From an uncultured Rhodospirillaceae bacterium (GTDB lineage: Bacteria > Pseudomonadota > Alphaproteobacteria > Reyranellales > Reyranellaceae), in the NCBI GenBank assembly GCA_945952105.1, contig CAMFGZ010000028.1:1-61366 (forward strand): 61,366 bases of DNA. Reading direction: 5' to 3'. Both the position numbers and the translations under genes were made by a program. Every line of letters starts with the position of its first letter. The stretch's first letter is position 1. Positions 48,377-56,806 of this stretch are shown one piece after another. Below the pieces are notes generated by a model. The model saw nothing but the letters and a program-made list of their open reading frames with translations, had not been told where the DNA came from and did no database searches.

Positions 48377-49594
48377 TCACGACTGATCCAGTTTCGGTGT
48401 CCTCGGCTCATCGCGCAACAACCGCGCGCTCAGCACCGTTGCAACGGCGAAGGGCGCAAGCCCGATCACCATCGGCATGGCGATATAGCGGCTGCCCATC
48501 ACCGTGAGCGCCGCCACCGCGACGGTTCCCATGGCGCCCATGCCCATCTGCGCGAGCCCTGCCAATGACGACGCCGTGCCGGCGAGGCGCGGATACAGGC
48601 CGACCGCGCCGGCATTGGCGTTGGCCACGATCATGCCCGTGCCGAAGCTCAGCAGCATGTGCGGCCCCACGATGGCCCACCAGGTGACGATGCCGGACAG
48701 CGAAAGCGCGGCCATGCCGACCAGTGCCGCAACGTGGAACCAGCCCGAGAACATGATGATGTCGACCGGCGCGACGCGGCCGACCAGCCGATTGTTCACG
48801 AAGGTGCCGGCAGTGAAGCCGCCGACCGAGAGCAGCACGATCAGGCCGAACTCGCGCGGGCTGAAGCCCATGCTCTCCTGCAGCACGAAGGGCACGCCCG
48901 CGAGCATCCCGAAGTTCATCGCGAAGGCGAAGCCGAGCGGCAGGATGTGCCCGAGGAAGCGCCGGTCGCGCAGCATCTCGCCCGAGCCGCGCAGCAGGCT
49001 CGACAGGTCGATGCGCTCGCTGCGGAACTTGTTGGTCTCGCGCAGGCCCGCCAGCGTCACCAGGAAAAGGATCGTGCCGAAGCCGCCCACGAACCAGAAG
49101 GTCGCGCGCCAGCTCGCCCATTCGCCGAGGAAGCCGCCGATGGTCGGTGCCAGCGACGGCGCGATGTTCTGGCCAAGCGAGATCCAGCTCATGACCAGCG
49201 GCATCTCCTTGAACGTGTAGGCATCGCGCGTCAGCGCGCGGCCCAGCACCGAGCCGGAGGCCGCGCCCAGCCCCTGCAGGATGCGCAGCCCGATCAGCCC
49301 GCCGATCGTGGGCGCGAAGGAGCAGGCGAAGCTGGTCACGGCAAAGAACAGCAGGCCACCCAGCAGGACCGGCCGGCGCCCGTAGCGGTCGCTCAGCGGC
49401 CCATAGAAGAGCTGTCCGACCGCGAAGCCCAGCATGTAGGTCGTCAGCGTCAGCTTCACGTTCTCGGGCGTCGCGAGAAGTTCGTGACCGACCGACGGCA
49501 TGACCGGCGTGTAGATGCTCATGGTGAGCGGGCCGAAACTGCCCAGCGCCACCAGAAGGGCAATGTAGGCGGGCGACCGCGGGGCGAGGTTCAC
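48377..49594 (-). CDS. Bcr/CflA-family MFS drug resistance transporter
   Basis: The 405-residue carrier has twelve membrane helices and starts at GTG 49592-49594 (MNLAPRSPAYIALLVALGSF) overlapping the transglutaminase stop by GTGA. The Bcr/CflA pattern is clear: MSIYTPVMPSVGHELLATPE with the Tyr/Pro in helix 1, then FYGPLSDRYGRRPVLLGG (loop 2-3), RILQGLGAASGSVLGRALTRD (helix 4-5 boundary) and SWISLGQNIAPSLAPTIGG. This family exports antibiotics or amino acids by proton antiport. It is co-transcribed with a transglutaminase-like protein and a hydroxyacyl-CoA dehydrogenase. Substrate unknown. Confidence 0.9.
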   Translation of the reverse strand: MNLAPRSPAYIALLVALGSFGPLTMSIYTPVMPSVGHELLATPENVKLTLTTYMLGFAVGQLFYGPLSDRYGRRPVLLGGLLFFAVTSFACSFAPTIGGLIGLRILQGLGAASGSVLGRALTRDAYTFKEMPLVMSWISLGQNIAPSLAPTIGGFLGEWASWRATFWFVGGFGTILFLVTLAGLRETNKFRSERIDLSSLLRGSGEMLRDRRFLGHILPLGFAFAMNFGMLAGVPFVLQESMGFSPREFGLIVLLSVGGFTAGTFVNNRLVGRVAPVDIIMFSGWFHVAALVGMAALSLSGIVTWWAIVGPHMLLSFGTGMIVANANAGAVGLYPRLAGTASSLAGLAQMGMGAMGTVAVAALTVMGSRYIAMPMVIGLAPFAVATVLSARLLRDEPRTPKLDQS

Positions 49595-50319
49595 TTGGAT
49601 TTCACTTCCGCAGCGCCCTCGGCACCGAAATCGCCGCCCAGCGGCATCTCCTCCTGCGCCTTCGTCATGCGCGGGTAGTAGTGGCGAAAGGCGCCGCGGA
49701 TCTCGTCGAACGGGATGTCGGCGAAGACGCCGCGATAGGCAAGATATTCCATATGGCGTCGGCCGCCGAGATCGAACGGGTGATAGATCGAGTCGCTCTC
49801 CGCATCCCAATCGAGCGGCTTCAGACCGAATTTGTCGGTGAGCTCGCGATTGAAGGCCGGCGTCGCCTTGACCCAGCGCCCCTCCAGCCAGACGTCGGTA
49901 TAGCCATGATAGAAGAAGACGTCGCTGCCCATCAGCTCGGCGAGGCGAGCAGTGGTCATGTGGTTGCGCACGTCGGCATAACCCAGCCGGGCCGGAATTC
50001 CAGCCGCGCGGCAAACCGCGGCCATCACGCCCGCCTTGTTAACGCAGTATCCGTGACCGGCCTGGACGGTCGCACTGGCGCGATAGGCCTCGCGCCTCAT
50101 CGGCGTGTTGTAGGGATCGTAACGCAGCTCATCGCGCACGGCATAGTAAAGACGCAATGCCTTTTCCCGGTCGCTGCCGTCTCCGGCCACCCGCCTTGCA
50201 TAGGCCACGATTGTCGGGTGATGTGAATCGATCAGATCACCCGATTGCCGATAGGCCTCGAAGGCGGCGCCGTCACGAACGACGTCGTCGCTCGCGGTCT
50301 TGAGGGAATCGTAATCCAT
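49591..50319 (-). CDS. Transglutaminase-like cysteine protease-fold protein
   Basis: The 242-residue protein has a papain-like transglutaminase core: Cys92 in HGYCVNKAGVMAAVCRAAGIPAR and His138 in FYHGYTDVWLEGRWV. The third catalytic position, usually Asp, reads Thr153 in VKATPAFN. I start at ATG 50317-50319 because an upstream TTG lies almost on the ribosome site AAAGGA. It has no signal peptide. It is the first gene of the operon and overlaps the MFS start. It may be a peptidase, an amidase, or a scaffold; the missing Asp leaves activity open. Confidence 0.8.
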   Translation of the reverse strand: MDYDSLKTASDDVVRDGAAFEAYRQSGDLIDSHHPTIVAYARRVAGDGSDREKALRLYYAVRDELRYDPYNTPMRREAYRASATVQAGHGYCVNKAGVMAAVCRAAGIPARLGYADVRNHMTTARLAELMGSDVFFYHGYTDVWLEGRWVKATPAFNRELTDKFGLKPLDWDAESDSIYHPFDLGGRRHMEYLAYRGVFADIPFDEIRGAFRHYYPRMTKAQEEMPLGGDFGAEGAAEVKSK

Positions 50320-50357
50320 CTGCGGCAATTCCTTTAAGGCAAGAGGCGGGAAAGTCC

Positions 50358-50855
50358 ATGAGCGACGGCGCGCAATTCACCCATGCGCATATGGTGCGCT
50401 TCGAGCGGCACCTGCCCGGCTCCCCGGCCCTGGCTTGGAATTTCCTGGCCGACACCGGGCGCCTGCCGGGCTGGTACGGCGCCGGCAGCATCGAACCCCG
50501 GGTCGGCGGCGCCGTCTCGCTGATGGGCGCCCATATCCGCGGGGTCGTCACGCAATGGCAACCGCCGGGCCGGCTGGCCCACACATGGAACGTGTACAAT
50601 CCGGGCGACGCCGTCTCGTCCTACCCCGAATCCTACGTCATCCTTACCCTCGCCCCTTCGGGCGACGGCACCGCTTTCACGCTCGAGCACCTGCCGATCA
50701 TGGACCAGTTCGTGAAGCTGAACGCCATGGGCTGGCACACCTTCATCGACATGGTCGAGGCCGCCGTCCGGGGCGAGCCGGTCCAGGCCCGCGAGCACTA
50801 CATGGAGCAGAACGCCAAACGCTACGGCGTGGATCTCTCCAATCCGCTGGGGTGA
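50358..50855 (+). CDS. SRPBCC (START/Bet v1-like) domain protein
   Basis: The 165-residue protein has a helix-grip ligand-binding fold: FERHLPGSPALAWNFLADTGR (about 15-35), WYGAGSIEPRVGGAVSL, VVTQWQPPGRLAHTWNVYN and a C-terminal helix MGWHTFIDMVEAAVRGEP. Members of the AHSA1-like/SRPBCC group bind hydrophobic ligands; many are of unknown role. It is divergent from the transglutaminase-like gene (29 bp gap) and is followed by repeat copy C. Confidence 0.85.
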   Translation: MSDGAQFTHAHMVRFERHLPGSPALAWNFLADTGRLPGWYGAGSIEPRVGGAVSLMGAHIRGVVTQWQPPGRLAHTWNVYNPGDAVSSYPESYVILTLAPSGDGTAFTLEHLPIMDQFVKLNAMGWHTFIDMVEAAVRGEPVQAREHYMEQNAKRYGVDLSNPLG

Positions 50856-50858
50856 TCT

Positions 50859-50968
50859 GTCATGCGACGCCAGACGGATCCTTCGCTGCGTTCGGCATGA
50901 CAGGATTGTTGGGGTTCGCGCTGCGCCCCTCGACAAACGGTGTCACCCCGAGCGCACAGAGGGATCTT
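50859..50968. repeat. Palindromic intergenic repeat, copy C
   Basis: This copy is compound. The first part is a stem-loop bounded by GTCATGC (50859) and GCATGAC (50895-50901) enclosing GGATCCTTCGCTGCGTTCG. The second part, from 50942, reads GTCACCCCGAGCGCACAGAG. The arms match copies A and B. It lies between the convergent SRPBCC and thioesterase genes. Confidence 0.75.
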
Positions 50969-50978
50969 CTCTTCGTCG

Positions 50979-51440
50979 CTAAAGCGACGGTGGAGCGTCG
51001 GCGTCGGACTTCACCAGGAAGTGGGCGTTGGCCGTCGCCACCGGGCGGGAGCGATCTTCCTGCCAGGCCTCGGCGAAGACGTTGACCATGCGACGCCCCT
51101 GCTTCGTCACCTTGGCGCAGGCGATCACATCGACCGGGCGCGCCGAGCGCAGGTAGTCGACGGTGATGTTGACGATCTTCGGCACGGTCTCGGTTTCCGT
51201 CTCCCACAGGAGGTGGAAGATCGCCGCCATCTCGAGCATGGCGCCCAGCGTGCCGCCGTGGATCGCCGGCAGGAACGTGTTGCCGATGAGCTCCGGGTGA
51301 TAGCGCATGCGGGTCAGCAACTCGCCGGTGCCGTTCTCGGGTGCGATCTGCATCCAGCGCGCATAGGGAATGGCTTCGGCCAGACGGGCGACGTTGCCTT
51401 CCTTCCGAGCTTCGGCAAGGCGTTCGAGCAGCGCACTCAT
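50979..51440 (-). CDS. PaaI-family hotdog thioesterase
   Basis: The 153-residue protein is a hotdog-fold acyl-CoA thioesterase: EAIPYARWMQIAPENG near the N-terminus, NTFLPAIHGGTLGAMLEMAA (about 54-73; the HGG turn caps the substrate helix), then KIVNITVDYLRSARPVDVIACAKV. Members hydrolyse short- or aryl-acyl-CoA. It overlaps the preceding thioesterase gene by four bases (ATGA) and follows an acyl-CoA dehydrogenase, so it recycles CoA in the same pathway. Starts at 51440. Confidence 0.88.
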   Translation of the reverse strand: MSALLERLAEARKEGNVARLAEAIPYARWMQIAPENGTGELLTRMRYHPELIGNTFLPAIHGGTLGAMLEMAAIFHLLWETETETVPKIVNITVDYLRSARPVDVIACAKVTKQGRRMVNVFAEAWQEDRSRPVATANAHFLVKSDADAPPSL

Positions 51441-51901
51441 GGCTTGTCCACCAAGGCGGGCCGTGTCGCCTTGCCCTTGGTGCCCAGCATGAAGGTGCCG
51501 GCTGCCGCCGCGATCGGGTCCTTGGCGTCGCCGTGGTGGGCGAAGGCGCGGGTGAAGGCGACGGACCGCGTGATGCGGTAGCATTCGGCTTCGGCGATCA
51601 CCGGCTTGCCGGGCTCCGCCGGCCGCACATAGTCGATGCGCAGGTCGAGCGTGGCGAAGGGCTCGGGTGCCTTCAGCATCGTGGCGACCGACATGCCGCA
51701 ACAGCCGTCGAGCATGGCGGTGAGCGGTCCTCCCGCCAGCACGCCCGTCTCCGGGTTGCCCACCAGTTCCTCCCGCCAGTCGAGCTGCATCGAGGCGAAG
51801 CCGCGCGAGGCGCCGATCACCCTCAGGCCCAGCGCCTTGTTGTGCGGGATGTTGTCCGAGAACCACTGCTGGAAGAGCGCGATGCGCGCGTCCTTTTCCA
51901 T
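51437..51901 (-). CDS. PaaI-family hotdog thioesterase (second copy)
   Basis: The 154-residue hotdog protein has ALGLRVIGASRGFASMQLDW, LAGGPLTAMLDGCCGMSVAT (about 55-74) and ATLDLRIDYVRPAEPGKPVI. The usual HGG turn reads AGG. It is similar in size and layout to the next gene, but identity is low, so this is an old duplication or two distinct family members. Its ATG directly abuts the acyl-CoA dehydrogenase stop, a strong sign of coupling. Confidence 0.88.
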   Translation of the reverse strand: MEKDARIALFQQWFSDNIPHNKALGLRVIGASRGFASMQLDWREELVGNPETGVLAGGPLTAMLDGCCGMSVATMLKAPEPFATLDLRIDYVRPAEPGKPVIAEAECYRITRSVAFTRAFAHHGDAKDPIAAAAGTFMLGTKGKATRPALVDKP

Positions 51902-53074
51902 CTAGAGCCCCATCTGCCGGGCGGCGAGATCCTTCATGATCTCGGTCGAGCCGCCGCCGATCGACATCACCTTGGTCTCGCGATAGATGCGCTCGACCTT
52001 TGCGCCGCGCAGGTAGCCCGCGCCGCCGAAGATCTGCATTGCCTCGTTGGCGCAGAATTCCATGGTAGAGGTCGCGAGGTTCTTCAGCATGCAGATCTCC
52101 GCGACCGGCTTCTCGCCCTGGCCCACGCGATAGGCGAGCAGTTCGAGTGTCGACTTCACGGCATTGATGCGCATCGCCATGTCGACCAGCCGGTGGCGCA
52201 CCACCTGGTTGGCGATCAGCGGCTTGCCGAACGTATGGCGCTCGCGGGCATAGGCGATCGCCTCGTCGAGGCAGACCCTGGCATAGCCGCAGGCGCCGGC
52301 CGACATGCCGAGCCGCTCGGAATTGAAGTTCAGCATGATGCCGATGAAACCGCGATTCTCCTCGCCGATCAGGTTCTCGACCGGCACTTTCACATTGTCG
52401 AAGAAGAGCTGCGCGGTATCGGACGCCCACCAGCCCATTTTCTTGAGCTTGGTGCGCGCGAAGCCCTCGCGGTCGCGTTCGATCAGCAACAGCGAGACGC
52501 CGCCCGCCCCCGGCCCGCCGGTGCGGACAGCGACCGTGTAGTAGTCGGCGCGCATGCCTGAGGTGATGAACATCTTGGAGCCGTTGACGACATAGTGGCC
52601 ACCCTCGCGCCGCGCCGTGGTCTTGAGATTGGCGACGTCCGAGCCGCCGCTGGGCTCGGTGATGGCAAGCGCGCTGATCTTCTCGCCTGCCAGCACCTCG
52701 GGCAGCACCTTGCGCTTCATCCATTCCGGTCCGAGCGCCGCGATGGGCGGTGCGCCGATCGTATGGCTGTTGAGGCTGGCGTTGAGCCCGCCGCTGCCAT
52801 GGCGCGCCATCTCCTCGGCCTTGACGATGCCGAAGAAGGGATCGGTCGGGACACCGCCATAGGCCTCGGGGAAGCCGAGTTGCATCAACCCTGCAGCCGA
52901 CGCCTTGCGATACAGCTCGCGGGGAAACTCTTCCGCTTCGTCCCATCGATCCACATGGGGCATGATCTCGCGCTCGACGAAGCGACGGACGGTGCTCCGG
53001 AACGCCTCGTGCTCCTCGGTATAGAACGGCGACGGCGGCCTCCCCGACGGGACGACCTGCTCGGCGAGCGACAT
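51902..53074 (-). CDS. Acyl-CoA dehydrogenase
   Basis: The 390-residue flavoenzyme oxidises acyl-CoA at C2-C3. I start at ATG 53072-53074 (MSLAEQVVPSGRPPSPFYTE). Blocks in order: FPEAYGGVPTDP, ALAITEPSGGSDVANL (FAD site), YVVNGSKMFITSG, and IFGGAGYLRGAKVERIYRET. The usual YEG catalytic Glu near the C-terminus reads SIGGGSTEI with no Glu there. Instead Glu253 (NFNSERLGMSAGACGYA) occupies the place of the catalytic Glu of isovaleryl- and long-chain dehydrogenases. It is divergent from the Liv operon and starts a three-gene unit with two thioesterases. Confidence 0.9.
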   Translation of the reverse strand: MSLAEQVVPSGRPPSPFYTEEHEAFRSTVRRFVEREIMPHVDRWDEAEEFPRELYRKASAAGLMQLGFPEAYGGVPTDPFFGIVKAEEMARHGSGGLNASLNSHTIGAPPIAALGPEWMKRKVLPEVLAGEKISALAITEPSGGSDVANLKTTARREGGHYVVNGSKMFITSGMRADYYTVAVRTGGPGAGGVSLLLIERDREGFARTKLKKMGWWASDTAQLFFDNVKVPVENLIGEENRGFIGIMLNFNSERLGMSAGACGYARVCLDEAIAYARERHTFGKPLIANQVVRHRLVDMAMRINAVKSTLELLAYRVGQGEKPVAEICMLKNLATSTMEFCANEAMQIFGGAGYLRGAKVERIYRETKVMSIGGGSTEIMKDLAARQMGL

Positions 53075-53215
53075 GAATTTCTCCGGTGACGACGCTTGGT
53101 CGGCCAACAGTACAGCGCACGGGGCGAAAATCCATTGACTCTCCGCAGCGCGGCCATGTCTTATGAATCGAGTTAAACGCGAAGCCACTAAACGGCCGGT
53201 TTACAGGGTTTGGGA

Positions 53216-54091
53216 ATGCTCGATTTCATCCAGCAGCTGGTGAGCGGAATCGCTCTCGGCTGCGTCTACGGCCTGATCGCGCTGGGCTTCGTGCTCATCT
53301 ACAAGGCGACGGAAGTCGTGAACTTCGCCCAGGGCGACCTGATGATGCTGGGCGGGTTCTTCGTCTTCACCTTCATCGGCCTGATCGGGCTCGACTACTG
53401 GCTGGGCTTCCTGTTCGCCGTCTGCGGCATGGCGGTGTTCGGCATGGCGACCGAGCGCATCCTTATCCGGCCGATTCTGGGCTATCCGCAATTCTCCATC
53501 GTCATGGCGACCATTGGCCTGGGCTACTTCCTGCGGTCGGTCGCCGGCATGATCTGGGGCACCGACGACCTCAAGATCGAAACTCCGTTCTCAACCGGCG
53601 TGCTGAAACTCGGCGACCTGGTGATAGCCCACGACAAGCTCTCGGTGATCGTGGCCACAGTCATCCTCTGTGTCGTTCTCTACGCCTTCTTCAACTACAC
53701 GCGGCTCGGGACCGCGATGCGCGCCACGTCCGAGAACATGCTGGCTGCCTACTACATGGGCATCCCGGTTAAGCGCGTCGTGTCGCTGATCTGGGCGATC
53801 AGCGCGGCGGTGGCGGCAACGGCCGGCGTCCTGCTCGCGCCCATCACCTTCATCCACTCCAACGTCGGCCTGGCGCTCGGCCTGAAGGCCTTTCCGGCGG
53901 CCGTGCTGGGCGGCTTCGGCTCGATCCCGGGCGCGCTGATCGGCGGCCTGATCATCGGCGTGATCGAGACGCTGGCCGGGTTCTATCTGCCGCAGGGCTG
54001 GAAGGACGTCGCGCCGTACGTCGTGCTGCTGGTCGTCCTGCTGGTGCGGCCGCACGGGCTGTTCGGCCCCAGCATGCGCAAGAAGGTCTGA
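53216..54091 (+). CDS. Branched-chain amino acid/carboxylate ABC transporter permease (LivH family)
   Basis: The 291-residue inner-membrane permease starts at ATG 53216 (MLDFIQQLVSGIALGCVYGL) and has about eight membrane helices. Family blocks are GLIALGFVLIYKATEVVNFAQGDLMMLGG (near residues 20-48) and GTAMRATSENMLAAYYMGIPVKRV, which contacts the ATPase, then AFPAAVLGGFGSIPGALIGG. It heads the operon LivH-LivM-LivG-LivF-ligase-SBP-SBP and is divergent from the acyl-CoA dehydrogenase, with a shared 141 bp control region. The permease family fixes the fold but not the solute. Confidence 0.93.
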   Translation: MLDFIQQLVSGIALGCVYGLIALGFVLIYKATEVVNFAQGDLMMLGGFFVFTFIGLIGLDYWLGFLFAVCGMAVFGMATERILIRPILGYPQFSIVMATIGLGYFLRSVAGMIWGTDDLKIETPFSTGVLKLGDLVIAHDKLSVIVATVILCVVLYAFFNYTRLGTAMRATSENMLAAYYMGIPVKRVVSLIWAISAAVAATAGVLLAPITFIHSNVGLALGLKAFPAAVLGGFGSIPGALIGGLIIGVIETLAGFYLPQGWKDVAPYVVLLVVLLVRPHGLFGPSMRKKV

Positions 54092-54095
54092 GCCC

Positions 54096-55247
54096 ATGCG
54101 TTTCATCTTCAAGACCGACTACGACCAGGACATCAAACTGCTGAAGCACAGCGGCTACTGGTGGTCCTATGGCGCGTTGCTGGCGGTGATGATCGCCGCT
54201 CCCTACCTGGTCGGCAGCTACCTGCAGAGCCAGATCGTCTTCGTCTTCATCTACGCCATCGTGGGTGTGGCGCTGATCATCCTCACCGGCTTCACCGGCC
54301 AGGCCTCACTGGGCCACGCCGCCTTCCTTGCGATCGGCGCCTACACCGCGGGCTTCATGCAAAGCAAGGGGATACCCTTCATCGTCTATTTCCCGGCGGC
54401 CGCCATCATCACCGGCGTGGTCGGCGCCATGGTCGGCTTTCCCGCCCTGCGTCTCACCGGCATTTACCTGGTAATCGCCACCATCGCCTTCGCCTTCATC
54501 GTCGAGGAGATTCTGGCGCGCTGGGAGACGGTGACGCACGGCAACGAGGGCATGCGGGTGCGTACGCTCGACCTTCTCGGCCAGCCGCTGCCGCGCGACG
54601 GCGACGCCTTCTATTTCCTGTGCCTGCTGGTGCTGGTCGGCTCGATCCTGCTGGCGCTGAACCTGCTCCGCTCGCCGACCGGCCGCGCCTTCATCGCCAT
54701 CCGGGACTCCGAGACCGCAGGCAAGAGCATGGGCATCGACCTCGCCGGCTACAAGGTGAAGTCCTTCGCCATCAGCGCCGCCCTCACCGGCATGGCGGGC
54801 GTGCTGTTCGCCCACAAGATGTCCTTCATCTCGCCCGAGATGTTCACCCTGCTGCTCTCCATCGAGTTCATCATGGTGATCATCATCGGCGGCGCCTTCG
54901 GGGTGCATGGCGCGGTGCTGGGCGCGATCTTCATCGTCATGGTCGATCCCTTCCTGACGGCGCTGAAGGACGACGTGCCGGTGCTGGGCGCCAGCCTCGC
55001 CTCCTCGCTCGGCATGTCGACGGAGAGCGCCGGGAAGCTGCGCGACACAATGTCGGCGATCGGCTCGGCGGCGGGCCTCAAGGGCGCGATCTACGGCCTC
55101 ATCATCATGATGTTCATCCTGTTCGAGCCCTACGGTCTCTATGGGCGCTGGCTCAAGGTGAAGCTCTTCTTCCAGCTCTTCCCGCTCTACAAGAAGGCGA
55201 CCTTCAAGCGCCAGAAGACCTACGTGAAGTCGGAGCGCAACCGATGA
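54096..55247 (+). CDS. Branched-chain amino acid/carboxylate ABC transporter permease (LivM family)
   Basis: The 383-residue permease starts MRFIFKTDYDQDIKLLKHSG and has about ten membrane helices. The family core reads ILTGFTGQASLGHAAFLAIGAYTAGFMQ, then RLTGIYLVIATIAFAFIVEE and FIAIRDSETAGKSMGIDLAGYKVKSFAISAALTGMAGVLF (ATPase-contact loop). A C-terminal tail of about 40 residues is polar and basic. It lies four bases after the LivH stop and overlaps the LivG start by ATGA. It pairs with LivH as a heterodimer. Confidence 0.93.
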   Translation: MRFIFKTDYDQDIKLLKHSGYWWSYGALLAVMIAAPYLVGSYLQSQIVFVFIYAIVGVALIILTGFTGQASLGHAAFLAIGAYTAGFMQSKGIPFIVYFPAAAIITGVVGAMVGFPALRLTGIYLVIATIAFAFIVEEILARWETVTHGNEGMRVRTLDLLGQPLPRDGDAFYFLCLLVLVGSILLALNLLRSPTGRAFIAIRDSETAGKSMGIDLAGYKVKSFAISAALTGMAGVLFAHKMSFISPEMFTLLLSIEFIMVIIIGGAFGVHGAVLGAIFIVMVDPFLTALKDDVPVLGASLASSLGMSTESAGKLRDTMSAIGSAAGLKGAIYGLIIMMFILFEPYGLYGRWLKVKLFFQLFPLYKKATFKRQKTYVKSERNR

Positions 55248-56002
55248 GCTTCTTCACGGTCGACGGCATTTCCCTCCAGTTCGGCGGCCTGAAGGCGGTC
55301 GACAGCGTGAGCTTCAGCATCGAGAAGGGCGAGATCTTCACCATCATCGGGCCCAACGGCGCCGGCAAAACCTCGATCTTCAACCTGATCTCGCGGCTCT
55401 ACGACCCGACCTCGGGCAAGCTGTTCTTCGAGGGACGCGACATCACCGACGTCCCGGCCCACCAGATCGCCAAGCTCGGCATCGCCCGCACCTTCCAGAA
55501 CATCGAGTTGTTCGAGAATGCGACCATGCTGGCCAACCTGCTGGTCGGCCGGCACTGCCACGCCACGACCCGGCTCTGGCAGGAAGTCCTGTTCCTGCCC
55601 TCGGTGCGCCGCGCCGAGAAGGAGCACCGCCGCAAGGTCGAGGAGGTGATCGAGTTCCTCGACCTGCAGCCCTATCGCGAGAAGCTGATCGCCGGCCTGC
55701 CCTACGGCGTGCGCAAGGTGGTCGAAGTCGCGCGCGCACTGTGCTCGGAGCCCAAACTGATCCTGCTCGACGAGCCCTCCTCGGGCCTAAACGTCGAGGA
55801 GACCGATGACATGTCGTTCTGGATCCGCGACATCCGGACCGAACTCGGCGTCACGGTTCTCATGGTCGAGCACGACATGAGCCTGGTGAACCGCGTGTCG
55901 GACCGTGTGCTGGCGCTGAACTACGGCAAGGTGCTGGCGATGGGCACGCCCGCCGAGGTGCAGGCGCATCCCGACGTCATCGCCGCCTATCTCGGCGCCT
56001 GA
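55244..56002 (+). CDS. ABC transporter ATP-binding protein (LivG family)
   Basis: The 252-residue ATPase has Walker A GPNGAGKTS (36-44), the LivG-type insertion YDPTSGKLFFEGRDITDVPA, Q-loop ARTFQNIELFENATMLANLL, Walker B LILLDEPSSGLNVEE and switch His in MVEHDMSLV. The signature is unusual: LPYGVRKVVEVARALC instead of the usual YGQQRRLEIARAL. It overlaps LivM by four bases. It works with LivF as the energising pair. Confidence 0.92.
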   Translation: MSFFTVDGISLQFGGLKAVDSVSFSIEKGEIFTIIGPNGAGKTSIFNLISRLYDPTSGKLFFEGRDITDVPAHQIAKLGIARTFQNIELFENATMLANLLVGRHCHATTRLWQEVLFLPSVRRAEKEHRRKVEEVIEFLDLQPYREKLIAGLPYGVRKVVEVARALCSEPKLILLDEPSSGLNVEETDDMSFWIRDIRTELGVTVLMVEHDMSLVNRVSDRVLALNYGKVLAMGTPAEVQAHPDVIAAYLGA

Positions 56003-56013
56003 GCGGAGAAGAC

Positions 56014-56790
56014 ATGAGCGACGATCCGATCCTCAAGGTCTCCAACATCGAGAGCTACTACGGCCCGATCATGGCGATCCGCGGTGTCAGCCTCGCCGTG
56101 CCGCGCGGCAAGATCATCACCGTGCTGGGCGCCAACGGCGCGGGCAAGACGACGATCCTCAAGACCATTTCCGGCGTACTCGATCCGCTGAAGGGCGCGA
56201 TCGAATTCGAGGGCAAGCCGATCCAGCGCATGGATGCCGACAAGATCGTGCGCCTGGGACTCAGTCACGTGCCGGAAGGCCGCGAGGTCTTCCCGTTCCT
56301 GTCGGTGCGCGAGAACCTCGCCATGGGCGCGTTCCTGCGCAAGGACCGAGACGGCGTCGCCCGGGACCTCGAAAAGATCTTCGCCTACTTCCCGCGCCTC
56401 AAGGAGCGCATCGACCAGCCGGCCGGCTCCCTGTCGGGCGGCGAGCAGCAGATGCTGGCCATCAGCCGTGCGCTGATGAACAGGCCCAAGCTCCTGCTGC
56501 TCGACGAGCCCTCGCTCGGCCTGTCGCCGCTGCTGGTGAAGGAGATTTTCAGCATCATTCGCCGGGTCAACGCCGAGGAAGGCACGTCGATCCTGCTGGT
56601 CGAGCAGAACGCCAAGATGGCTCTGGAGACGGCTCATTACGGCTACGTGCTGGAAGTCGGCCGCGTGGTGATGGACGACACCTGCGAGAGGCTGATGGGC
56701 AGCAAGGACATCCAGGAGTTCTATCTCGGCGCCAAGGAAGAAAGCGCCCGCGGCGAACGCCGCTGGAAGAAGAAGAAGAACTGGCGCTGA
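56014..56790 (+). CDS. ABC transporter ATP-binding protein (LivF family)
   Basis: The 258-residue ATPase starts MSDDPILKVSNIESYYGPIM, with Walker A GANGAGKTT (39-47), a signature PAGSLSGGEQQMLAISRALM, Walker B LLLLDEPSLGLSP and switch His position LVEQNAKMALETAHYGYV, where Gln replaces the His as is usual in LivF. A lysine-rich tail (RRWKKKKNWR) ends it. Eleven bases separate it from LivG; the acyl-CoA ligase follows 16 bases later. Confidence 0.93.
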   Translation: MSDDPILKVSNIESYYGPIMAIRGVSLAVPRGKIITVLGANGAGKTTILKTISGVLDPLKGAIEFEGKPIQRMDADKIVRLGLSHVPEGREVFPFLSVRENLAMGAFLRKDRDGVARDLEKIFAYFPRLKERIDQPAGSLSGGEQQMLAISRALMNRPKLLLLDEPSLGLSPLLVKEIFSIIRRVNAEEGTSILLVEQNAKMALETAHYGYVLEVGRVVMDDTCERLMGSKDIQEFYLGAKEESARGERRWKKKKNWR

Positions 56791-56806
56791 CGGGAAGCGA
56801 GGAAAC

